Part shown: piece by piece, positions 1 through 5,297 of the stretch | Position numbering within the stretch: position 1 is the stretch's first letter | How the letters are laid out: each line of letters starts with the position of its first letter | NCBI GenBank assembly: GCA_016938795.1 | Contig: JAFGTZ010000425.1 | Span: forward strand, 1 to 5,776 | Source: Chromatiaceae bacterium | Lineage (GTDB): Bacteria > Pseudomonadota > Gammaproteobacteria > Chromatiales > Chromatiaceae | Direction: 5' to 3' | Length of the DNA stretch: 5,776 nucleotides | Program-made: the position numbers and the translations under genes | Notes under the pieces: model-generated | The model's database searches: none | What the model was told of the DNA's origin: nothing | Seen by the model: only the letters and a program-made list of their open reading frames with translations

Positions 1-188
1 AGATATTGGCGAAACCAGCGCACGCCTTCCACCTCGGCAAAGACAAAGCTGCCGCTGATGCGCGCCTCGGTCGGCTCGATGATGATGATGCAGCGATCGG
101 GAAACTCGGGCTCCATTTCGTCGCCCAGCACCTGGAGCGCGAAGGGTTCTTGCAGGGCGCAGCCGCCCTCGGGGAGGGGTTCGTTCAA
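1..188 (-). CDS. S24/LexA-C-terminal-like protein, partial, catalytic residues apparently replaced
   Basis: Read on the minus strand, this frame gives 62 codons from a TTG start and then runs off the left edge of the window. Residues 16-39 contain FALQVLGDEMEPEFPDR followed by a run of four isoleucines and EP, and residues 46-62 read GSFVFAEVEGVRWFRQY. This is the layout of the S24 (LexA/UmuD/phage repressor) peptidase fold. In active S24 enzymes the nucleophile is the Ser of a GDSM motif; here the position is Glu24 (GDEM). The Lys that normally lies in a V-K-R stretch of the next strand appears to be replaced within RWFRQ. I infer a non-proteolytic S24-like protein. The TTG start is chosen because GGAG lies 8 nt upstream and the nearby ATG at 202 meets a stop after five codons. 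There is no N-terminal DNA-binding domain, so it is not a LexA-type repressor. It is divergent from the toxin-antitoxin pair. The family call is fairly secure; the function is unknown. Confidence 0.72.
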   Translation of the reverse strand, partial: MNEPLPEGGCALQEPFALQVLGDEMEPEFPDRCIIIIEPTEARISGSFVFAEVEGVRWFRQY

Positions 189-196
189 GGCGCTGA

Positions 197-200
197 CTCC
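197..200 (-). promoter_or_regulatory. Ribosome binding site deciding a TTG start
   Basis: GGAG on the minus strand lies 8 nt before the TTG at 188-186. The overlapping ATG at 202-200 opens only a five-codon frame ending in TGA, so this Shine-Dalgarno sequence supports TTG as the real start of the S24-like gene. Confidence 0.6.
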
Positions 201-226
201 ATGAGGCTCTGATCGTCGAACCCGGA

Positions 227-255
227 TTAATACAGGAGAGCGCCGCCAGCCGCAA
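227..255 (-). promoter_or_regulatory. Candidate promoter for the S24-like gene
   Basis: On the minus strand TTGCGG (255-250) and TATTAA (232-227) are separated by 17 nt. This resembles sigma-70 -35 and -10 boxes, and the implied transcription start would give a leader of about 30 nt before the TTG start. Both boxes are imperfect, so this is only a candidate. Confidence 0.33.
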
Positions 256-303
256 GCGCCAGAGGCCCAACATCCGCCCCTGGGATGCCGTTCGGGCGCG
301 GAT

Positions 304-331
304 TTGCGATGATGCGGGCGGTCGCCATAAG
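304..331 (+). promoter_or_regulatory. Candidate promoter for the toxin-antitoxin operon
   Basis: TTGCGA (304-309) and CATAAG (326-331) are separated by 16 nt, each matching four of six consensus sigma-70 positions. Transcription from here would begin near 338, downstream of the first in-frame ATG codons (285 and 309). That agrees with choosing the ATG at 387 as the toxin start. It is weak by sequence alone, but an inverted repeat overlaps its -10 end. Confidence 0.3.
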
Positions 332-347
332 CCGCACATCACGGCTT
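329..347. promoter_or_regulatory. Inverted repeat, candidate toxin-antitoxin operator
   Basis: AAGCCG (329-334) and CGGCTT (342-347) form a perfect 6-bp inverted repeat with a 7-nt centre. It overlaps the candidate -10 box and the expected transcription start of the toxin-antitoxin operon, where an autorepressor of the ribbon-helix-helix type would bind. The repeat is seen directly; the operator role is inferred from how such antitoxins usually act. Confidence 0.35.
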
Positions 348-386
348 GGGCGCAACGCCGTGCAAGAATCAACGCTTGGTTACGCC

Positions 387-671
387 ATGCCACTACGCAT
401 CGAACAACTTGTCTGGCTTGAAGAGATCGTGGAAAAGCTGCGCTGGAAGCACAGTGTCGAAGAGTCAGAAGTTATCGAAGTGCTTGAGAATCAGCCGCGC
501 TTTCGCTTGAAGGAAGCAGGCCATGTGCCTGGAGAAGATGTGTATGCGGCTTTTGGTTGCACCAACAGCGGTCGTTTGTTGAGCGTCTTCTTTGTCTATA
601 CCGGGGATCGGCGAGCGATCATCGTTTCGGCGAGAGACATGACACCGAAAGAGATACAGAAATATGGCTAA
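387..671 (+). CDS. brnT: BrnT-family type II toxin
   Basis: This 94-residue protein is a likely ribonuclease toxin with a RelE-like fold that would act in the cytoplasm by cutting RNA, as known for BrnT proteins. Visible family features are an N-terminal helix region ending in WKHSV (20-24), the strand VYAAFG (52-57), GRLLSVFFVY (62-71), and a C-terminal AIIVSARDMTPKEIQKY (77-93). The S-A-R-D-M-T/K-E ending is typical of BrnT. The frame is open upstream to an ATG at 285, but the extra 34 residues look non-coding and the family length is about 90, so the ATG at 387 is preferred although its Shine-Dalgarno is poor. Its last 8 nt overlap the antitoxin gene. The toxin-first order matches known brnTA operons. 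Base composition is lower in GC than the genes downstream, consistent with a mobile module. Confidence 0.85.
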   Translation: MPLRIEQLVWLEEIVEKLRWKHSVEESEVIEVLENQPRFRLKEAGHVPGEDVYAAFGCTNSGRLLSVFFVYTGDRRAIIVSARDMTPKEIQKYG

Positions 672-942
672 GCAATCATCGATTTCGCAGAGCACCAGCT
701 ACCGGGACATCGGCGAATTCTGGGATGCGCATGATGCCACCGAGCAGGGTGTTGATGAGGCTGTCGCCTTTGATGTCGAGCTGACCTCGCAGCGTCACTA
801 TTTCGCGGTCGATCGCGATCTGTGCTCAAGAATCCGCGTACTCGCGGTTGAGCGCGGCGTGAGCGAGGAAACGCTGCTTAATCTTTTCCTGAAGGAACGG
901 CTCGACCAGTGCGAGCAGGCACAGAGGCGGCGCCTGGGATGA
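664..942 (+). CDS. Ribbon-helix-helix (CopG/BrnA-like) antitoxin
   Basis: This 92-residue protein is the likely cognate antitoxin of the upstream BrnT-family toxin. Such proteins wrap the toxin with one end and bind the operon's operator with a ribbon-helix-helix domain. An N-terminal segment, YRDIGEFWDAHD (13-24), is characteristic of this antitoxin group and probably forms part of the toxin-binding region. Residues 43-80 form the DNA-binding part: a strand (RHYFAV, 44-49), a helix around DLCSRIRVLAVERG and a second helix after GVSEETL that ends in LFLKERL. The tail is rich in Gln and Arg. The start codon lies inside the toxin gene (shared ATGGCTAA), which points to translational coupling and fixed stoichiometry. 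Autoregulation is expected from the family but not shown here. I am confident of the antitoxin role, less so of the exact subfamily name. Confidence 0.83.
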   Translation: MAKQSSISQSTSYRDIGEFWDAHDATEQGVDEAVAFDVELTSQRHYFAVDRDLCSRIRVLAVERGVSEETLLNLFLKERLDQCEQAQRRRLG

Positions 943-959
943 TCCCCTTGGGATGATCC
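935..959. repeat. Tandem 11-bp near-palindromic repeat at antitoxin stop
   Basis: TGGGATGATCC occurs at 935-945 and again at 949-959, a 14-bp period. Each copy is close to a palindrome around one central base (GGGAT-G-ATCC(C)). The antitoxin stop codon TGA (940-942) lies inside the first copy. It could be a binding site or a small duplication. No role can be assigned. Confidence 0.55.
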
Positions 960-1009
960 GTCAGAATCGCCATCGACCGGGCAACCCTTCATGGATGGAT
1001 TCACGCTGT

Positions 1010-1040
1010 CCACTGTGCCCATCCCCCGGCCTGACAGTGG
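1010..1040. repeat. Inverted repeat (hairpin without T-tract)
   Basis: CCACTGT (1010-1016) pairs perfectly with ACAGTGG (1034-1040) around a 17-nt loop, in which GCC (1017-1019) and GGC (1028-1030) could extend the stem past a small bulge. It sits between the toxin-antitoxin pair and the transporter operon. There is no following T-run, so an intrinsic terminator is not supported. A regulatory or attenuating hairpin is possible. Confidence 0.35.
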
Positions 1041-1076
1041 CTAACATCCCATGTCGTTTCGATTGACCAACCCATC

Positions 1077-1083
1077 GAGGAGG
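1077..1083 (+). promoter_or_regulatory. Strong but distant Shine-Dalgarno of the ABC exporter
   Basis: GAGGAGG is a strong match to the anti-Shine-Dalgarno sequence, but it lies 14 nt before the ATG at 1098, longer than the usual spacing. No in-frame start closer to it exists. GAGG (1080-1083) can pair with CCTC (1087-1090) across a 3-nt loop, which would either shorten the effective distance or mask the site. Confidence 0.5.
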
Positions 1084-1097
1084 ATCCCTCAGCACCC

Positions 1098-2954
1098 ATG
1101 TTGAAGCCAATCCCGGCCACCGAGCGCGTTCACGACAACCGGCGCGACTGGCACAATCTCGGCGCCATGCTGCCTTTTCTTTGGGAATTCCGGGGCCGAG
1201 CGGCGCTCGCCATCGGCTGTCTGGTGCTGGCCAAGGTGGCCAATGTCGGGGTGCCGCTCACGCTCAAGGCCATTGTCGATGCCTTCGCGGGCGGCCCGGG
1301 CGAGGTGCTGGTGCTGCCGCTTGCGCTGCTGCTCGGTTATGGCGCGCTCAAGCTCGCCGCCGCGCTCTTTAACGAGCTGCGCGATGTGGTCTTCGCGCGG
1401 GTGCGCTACCGCGCCATGCGCCGGCTCTCGACCCGGGTGCTCACCCATCTGCACCGGCTCTCGCTGCGCTATCACCTCGGGCGCCAGAGCGGGGCGATCA
1501 GCCGCGATCTGGAGCGCGGCACGCGCTCGGTCTCGACCATTCTCAACTATCTGGTGTTCAGCGTGCTGCCGGTGCTGGTGGAGTTCGCGCTGGTGGCGCT
1601 GGTGCTGCTTGGTCAGTATCACTGGAGCTTCACGCTCGCCACCTTTGGCACCGTGGCGGTCTATTTCGCCTTCACCTTCGCCATCACCGAGTGGCGCATG
1701 GACTATCGCCACCGCATGAACCGGCTCGACTCCGAGGCCAACAGCCAGGCCTTCGACAGCCTCATCAACTACGAGACGGTGAAGTTCTTCGGCAACGAGC
1801 GCCTGGAGCTGGAGCGCTACGACCGCACGCTCGAAGAGTGGGAGGAGATGGCGGTGCGCAGCCAGACCTCCATGTCGGTGCTCAACATGGGGCAGGGCGC
1901 CATCATCGCGCTCGGCGTGACCCTGGTGATGGCGCTCGCCGCGCAGGGCGTCGCCTCGGGCGCGCTCAGCGTGGGCGATCTGGTGCTGGTCAACGCCATG
2001 CTGCTGCAACTCTTCATCCCGTTGGGCTTTCTCGGCATCGTCTACCGTCAGATCAAGTATGCGCTCGCCGACATGGACCTGGTGTTCAAGCTGCTCGAGC
2101 GCGCGCCCGAGATGACCGACCGCCCCGAGGCCCCGGCGCTGGTACTGCGCGAGGGCGGGGTGCGTTTCGAGGGGGTGGATTTCCACTACCAGCCCGAGCG
2201 GCCCATCCTGCACGGGGTCGATTTCGCCATCGAGCCCGGGGCCAAGGTCGCGGTGGTGGGGCACAGCGGCGCGGGCAAGTCCACGCTCTCGCGGCTGCTG
2301 TTTCGCTTCTACGACCCCACGGCCGGGCGCATCCTCATCGACGGGCAGGACATCCGCGCCGTCACCCAGGAAAGCCTGCGCGCGGTCATCGGCATCGTGC
2401 CCCAGGACTGCGTGCTCTTTAACGACAGCATCCGCTACAACATTGCCTACGGTCGCCCGGAGGCGAGCCAGGCGGAGCTTGAGGAGGTGGCCGCCATGGC
2501 GCACATCCGCGCCTTCATCGAGAGCCTGCCCGAGGGTTGGGAGACCCGGGTTGGCGAGCGCGGCCTGAAGCTCTCGGGCGGCGAGAAGCAGCGCGTGGCC
2601 ATCGCGCGCGCCATGCTCAAGCGCCCGCGCATCCTGGTGTTCGACGAGGCGACCTCCTCGCTCGACAGTCACACCGAGCGCGCCATCGGCGAGACCCTCG
2701 CCGAGGTGGCCGAGCATCACACCACCCTGGTCATCGCGCACCGGCTCTCCACCGTGGTTGATGCCGACCAGATTCTCGTCATGGACCAGGGGCGCATCAT
2801 CGAGCGTGGCGCCCATCGCGAGTTGCTCGCGAGCGGCGGGCGCTATGCCGCCATGTGGGAGCTTCAGCAACGCGAGGGGGCCGATGCCGATCCAGCCGCC
2901 CTTGCGCCGGATGAACCGCTGGGCGAGCCCAGCGGAGCGGGCCGCCATGGCTAA
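1098..2954 (+). CDS. Atm1/HMT1-type ABC exporter (fused permease and ATPase)
   Basis: This 618-residue half-transporter would work as a homodimer in the inner membrane. Known relatives (Atm1, HMT1, bacterial NaAtm1) export glutathione-linked compounds, such as oxidised or polysulfide glutathione and metal-glutathione conjugates. Six hydrophobic segments are visible at roughly 34-56, 70-91, 150-172, 174-196, 259-283 and 290-315. The NYETVKFFGNE stretch (224-234) and YRQIKYALADMD (316-327) are typical of the Atm1 group. The ATPase domain follows from about 352: Walker A GHSGAGKS (388-395, Lys394), Q-loop Gln436, signature LSGGE (492-496), Walker B ILVFDE (512-517), D-loop SLD (521-523) and H-loop His548. 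All catalytic residues are present and the length is normal. The last 8 nt overlap the kinase gene. A role in cytosolic Fe-S assembly, metal tolerance or thiol export cannot be separated from sequence alone. Confidence 0.93.
   Translation: MLKPIPATERVHDNRRDWHNLGAMLPFLWEFRGRAALAIGCLVLAKVANVGVPLTLKAIVDAFAGGPGEVLVLPLALLLGYGALKLAAALFNELRDVVFARVRYRAMRRLSTRVLTHLHRLSLRYHLGRQSGAISRDLERGTRSVSTILNYLVFSVLPVLVEFALVALVLLGQYHWSFTLATFGTVAVYFAFTFAITEWRMDYRHRMNRLDSEANSQAFDSLINYETVKFFGNERLELERYDRTLEEWEEMAVRSQTSMSVLNMGQGAIIALGVTLVMALAAQGVASGALSVGDLVLVNAMLLQLFIPLGFLGIVYRQIKYALADMDLVFKLLERAPEMTDRPEAPALVLREGGVRFEGVDFHYQPERPILHGVDFAIEPGAKVAVVGHSGAGKSTLSRLLFRFYDPTAGRILIDGQDIRAVTQESLRAVIGIVPQDCVLFNDSIRYNIAYGRPEASQAELEEVAAMAHIRAFIESLPEGWETRVGERGLKLSGGEKQRVAIARAMLKRPRILVFDEATSSLDSHTERAIGETLAEVAEHHTTLVIAHRLSTVVDADQILVMDQGRIIERGAHRELLASGGRYAAMWELQQREGADADPAALAPDEPLGEPSGAGRHG
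2934..2937 (+). promoter_or_regulatory. Ribosome binding site supporting the kinase start
   Basis: GGAG lies inside the end of the exporter gene, 9 nt before the ATG at 2947. The same frame also has ATG codons at 2758 and 2911, but those lie deeper in the exporter gene. This site makes 2947 the best start. Confidence 0.55.
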
Positions 2955-4575
2955 TCCCTTCGGGCGCTCGGGGCGGCTGCGTCGCCATGTGGCCGATGTG
3001 CCGCCGCATGGCCGGCTCGGCGAGCTGCTGCGCGAGGCCCGCCTATGGCGCCCCCTGTGGGCGCTGACGGGCGCACTGCTTGCGAGCGTCGCCGTGCTGC
3101 TCTGGCCCTGGCCGGAGGCCGGGCGCGATCTGGCATGGCGGGCCGCCCAGGCGGGCATGGCGCTCGCCCTGTTCGCGGCCCTGCTCGGCGGCTGGCGGTT
3201 GCGCGCCCAGGTGCTGCTGCCGCTGGTGCGGCTGGAGCATTCGCTGGCGCGGGTCTGTCAGGGCGAGCCGGGCGCGAGCGGTCAGCTTGAGCGCCCCGGG
3301 GTGCTGGGGCGCGTTGCCGAGGATATCCGCGATCTCAACGCCGAACTCATGGATCTCTACGAGGACATGGACAACCGGGTGGCGCGCCAGACCCGGCGCC
3401 TCGCGCAAAAAACCGCCTCGCTCAAGATTCTCTACGACGTGGCCGCCGGCATCCATCAGGCCGACAGCATCGAGGCGCTGCTGCTGCGCTTTCTGCGCGT
3501 GCTGAAGGAGATGGTGAACGGACGCGCCGCCACCGTGCGGCTGGTCATGGCCGACGGTTCGCGCCGCCTCGTTGGCTCCATCGGACTCGACAACGGACTG
3601 GTGCGCGAGCCCGAACTCGCCCCGGTGGATCTCTGTCTGTGCGGCAATGTGCTCGCGCAGGGCGACATTCTGTGCGACAACGATGCGCGTTACTGCGCGC
3701 GCATCTATGGCCGGCGCATGTTCGACCGCTCCGAGATGGAGGTGGTGACCGTACCCCTTGAACATCGCGATGAGCTGCTCGGGATCTATCACATCTTTGT
3801 CGAGCCGCCCGGCATCCAGGGGCGCGAGGATATTCTCGATCTGCTGCTCACCGTGGGGCATCATCTCGGCATGGCCATCGCCAAGCAGCGCTCAGATGCC
3901 GAGGCGCACCGCCTCTCCATCGTCGAGGAGCGCAACGCGCTCGCGCACGAGCTGCACGACTCACTCGCCCAGACCCTGGCCAGTTTGCGCTTTCAGTGCC
4001 GCATGCTTGAGGATGCGCTCACCGGCGTCGAGATACCGCCCGAAGCGCGCACCGATCTGGGGCGCATCCGCGGCGGCGTCGATGAGGCCCACATCGAGCT
4101 GCGCGAACTGCTGGCGAGCTTTCGCGCCCCGCTCGACCGGCGCGGGCTGGTGCCGGCGCTCGAAAAGCTCACTCAGTGCCTCAAGCGCGAGACCGGCGCT
4201 CATGTGCTGTTTCAGAACGAAACGCGCCCCTTCGAACTCAGCGCCAGCGAGGAGCTGCAACTGCTGCGCATCGTGCAGGAGTCGCTGGCGAACATCCGCA
4301 AACATGCCCAGGCGCATACGGTGCGGGTGCTGCTCACGCGTGAGAGCGGCGGGCGCTATGTCATCCTCATCGAGGACGATGGGGTCGGATTCAGCGCCCC
4401 CGCCGAAGGGCGGCGCACGGGTGAGCACATCGGGCTCTCCATCATGGAGGAGCGCGCACGGCGCATCGGCGCCGAGCTGCGCATCGAAAGCGAGCCCGGC
4501 GAGGGCACCCGGGTCGAGGTGATGTTTCACACCCAGCGCCGCGCCGCGCGCGCTGCATCCAGGGAGCCGCGCTGA
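2947..4575 (+). CDS. NarX-like sensor histidine kinase (HisKA_3), no periplasmic sensor
   Basis: This 542-residue inner-membrane kinase should phosphorylate the response regulator encoded directly downstream. Two hydrophobic segments (about 38-55 and 66-83) are separated by only about ten residues, so the periplasmic nitrate-binding bundle of NarX/NarQ is absent. A HAMP-like stretch (about 84-135) and a coiled-coil signalling helix (about 138-165) lead to a GAF-like domain (about 168-312). That domain carries Cys230, Cys232, Cys243 and Cys250. The dimerisation and phosphoacceptor motif is ELHDSLAQ (335-342, His337). The ATPase domain shows the N-box QESLANIRKH (444-453), DDGVGF (477-482), HIGLSIMEERA (494-504) and GEGT (518-521), so it looks active. 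It overlaps the exporter by 8 nt and the regulator by 1 nt. The signal is probably cytoplasmic or membrane-borne, possibly redox, thiol or metal related; this is inference. E. coli NarX also has cysteines in its central region, so the cluster may be a family trait. Confidence 0.9.
   Translation: MANPFGRSGRLRRHVADVPPHGRLGELLREARLWRPLWALTGALLASVAVLLWPWPEAGRDLAWRAAQAGMALALFAALLGGWRLRAQVLLPLVRLEHSLARVCQGEPGASGQLERPGVLGRVAEDIRDLNAELMDLYEDMDNRVARQTRRLAQKTASLKILYDVAAGIHQADSIEALLLRFLRVLKEMVNGRAATVRLVMADGSRRLVGSIGLDNGLVREPELAPVDLCLCGNVLAQGDILCDNDARYCARIYGRRMFDRSEMEVVTVPLEHRDELLGIYHIFVEPPGIQGREDILDLLLTVGHHLGMAIAKQRSDAEAHRLSIVEERNALAHELHDSLAQTLASLRFQCRMLEDALTGVEIPPEARTDLGRIRGGVDEAHIELRELLASFRAPLDRRGLVPALEKLTQCLKRETGAHVLFQNETRPFELSASEELQLLRIVQESLANIRKHAQAHTVRVLLTRESGGRYVILIEDDGVGFSAPAEGRRTGEHIGLSIMEERARRIGAELRIESEPGEGTRVEVMFHTQRRAARAASREPR
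4562..4566 (+). promoter_or_regulatory. Ribosome binding site of the response regulator
   Basis: GGGAG, inside the kinase 3' end, is 8 nt before the ATG at 4575. Together with the TGATG stop/start overlap it fixes the regulator start and suggests translational coupling. Confidence 0.6.
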
Positions 4576-5270
4576 TGCGTGTTTTGCTGATCGACGACCA
4601 CGCGCTGTTTCGCTTTGGTCTGCAAGAACTGCTGGAGCGGCGCGGTATCGAGGTGATTGCCGTGGGCGATGCCGAGAGCGGTCTGCGCCGTCTCGACGCG
4701 GTGGCGCCCGATGCGGTGCTGCTCGATCTGCGCATGCCGCGCCTCTCGGGCCTGGAACTCTTGCGCCAGTTGCGCGCCGAACACCAGAGCCTGCCGGTGG
4801 CCATGCTCACCACCAGCGCCGAGGAGCGCGATGTCATCGACTGTCTTCAGGCCGGCGCTCAGGGCTATCTGCTCAAGGACATGGAGCCCGAGGCGCTCAT
4901 CGCCGCCCTGGGCGAGGTGGTCGAGGGGCGCACCGTGCTGGCCCCCGAGCTGGCCAGCGTGCTGGCGCGCGCCGTGCAGGGCGAGGCCAGAGGCGTCGAG
5001 CCCGAGCCGCGCCCGGCCGAACTTACCCCGCGCGAGCAGGAGATTCTCTGTCATCTGGTCGAGGGCCAGAGCAACAAGGTCATCGCGCGCCGACTGGGCA
5101 TTTCCGACGGCACTGTGAAGCTCCATGTGAAGGCCATTCTGCGCAAGCTCGCGGTGCATTCGCGCGTCGAGGCGGCGGTGATCGCCGTGGAGCGCGGCTA
5201 TTGCGCGCGCGCCTCGGGCGCGCGCGCCGAGAGCCCGGCTAGCGGCGAGCGCCCGACCACCGACAACTGA
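4575..5270 (+). CDS. NarL/FixJ-family response regulator
   Basis: This 231-residue cytoplasmic transcription factor is the expected partner of the upstream kinase. The receiver domain (about 1-118) has the acidic pair Asp7-Asp8, the phosphoacceptor Asp51 in LLDLRMP, Thr79 and Lys101 in LLKD, so all phosphorylation residues are present. After a linker (about 119-147), a LuxR-type helix-turn-helix (about 148-209) reads LTPREQEIL, then NKVIARRLGISDGTVKLHVK, and RKLAVHSRVEA, a close match to NarL-type domains. A short Ala/Arg/Ser-rich tail follows. Family length is normal (NarL is about 216 aa). It starts on the stop codon of the kinase gene. Target genes are unknown; exporter and rhodanese genes in the same cluster are obvious candidates. 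I did not find convincing NarL heptamer sites upstream of 1098. Confidence 0.93.
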   Translation: MRVLLIDDHALFRFGLQELLERRGIEVIAVGDAESGLRRLDAVAPDAVLLDLRMPRLSGLELLRQLRAEHQSLPVAMLTTSAEERDVIDCLQAGAQGYLLKDMEPEALIAALGEVVEGRTVLAPELASVLARAVQGEARGVEPEPRPAELTPREQEILCHLVEGQSNKVIARRLGISDGTVKLHVKAILRKLAVHSRVEAAVIAVERGYCARASGARAESPASGERPTTDN

Positions 5271-5297
5271 TTCACTGATCACGACCCACTGAACCCT

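Noticed and set aside
6..212. 68-codon + strand frame at the left edge
   Set aside because: The minus-strand frame gives a clear S24-like sequence with a good ribosome binding site; the + frame has no recognisable features.
230..240. LexA-type box near the S24-like promoter (CTGT on the minus strand)
   Set aside because: Only one half-site is present; the matching ACAG at the right distance is missing.
285..386. N-terminal extension of the toxin from the ATG at 285
   Set aside because: It would add 34 residues not typical of BrnT proteins and covers the candidate promoter and inverted repeat.
1010..1040. Intrinsic terminator after the toxin-antitoxin pair
   Set aside because: The stem is perfect but has a long loop and is not followed by a T-run, so it is listed only as an inverted repeat.
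2758..2946. N-terminal extension of the kinase from the ATG at 2758
   Set aside because: It lies wholly inside the exporter's ATPase coding region in another frame, and the ATG at 2947 has a well-placed Shine-Dalgarno.
1089..3158. 689-codon open frame on the minus strand opposite the exporter
   Set aside because: It mirrors the exporter gene, whose GC-rich codons rarely create antisense stops. The product is a His/Ala/Arg/Gly-rich sequence without recognisable domains, while the + strand encodes a complete ABC protein.
3406..3413. Slippery A-run inside the kinase gene (six As)
   Set aside because: The phase does not fit the usual -1 frameshift heptamer, and the gene continues normally in frame past it.
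3043..3864. 273-codon open frame on the minus strand opposite the kinase
   Set aside because: Shadow of the kinase gene; no domain or ribosome binding site evidence.
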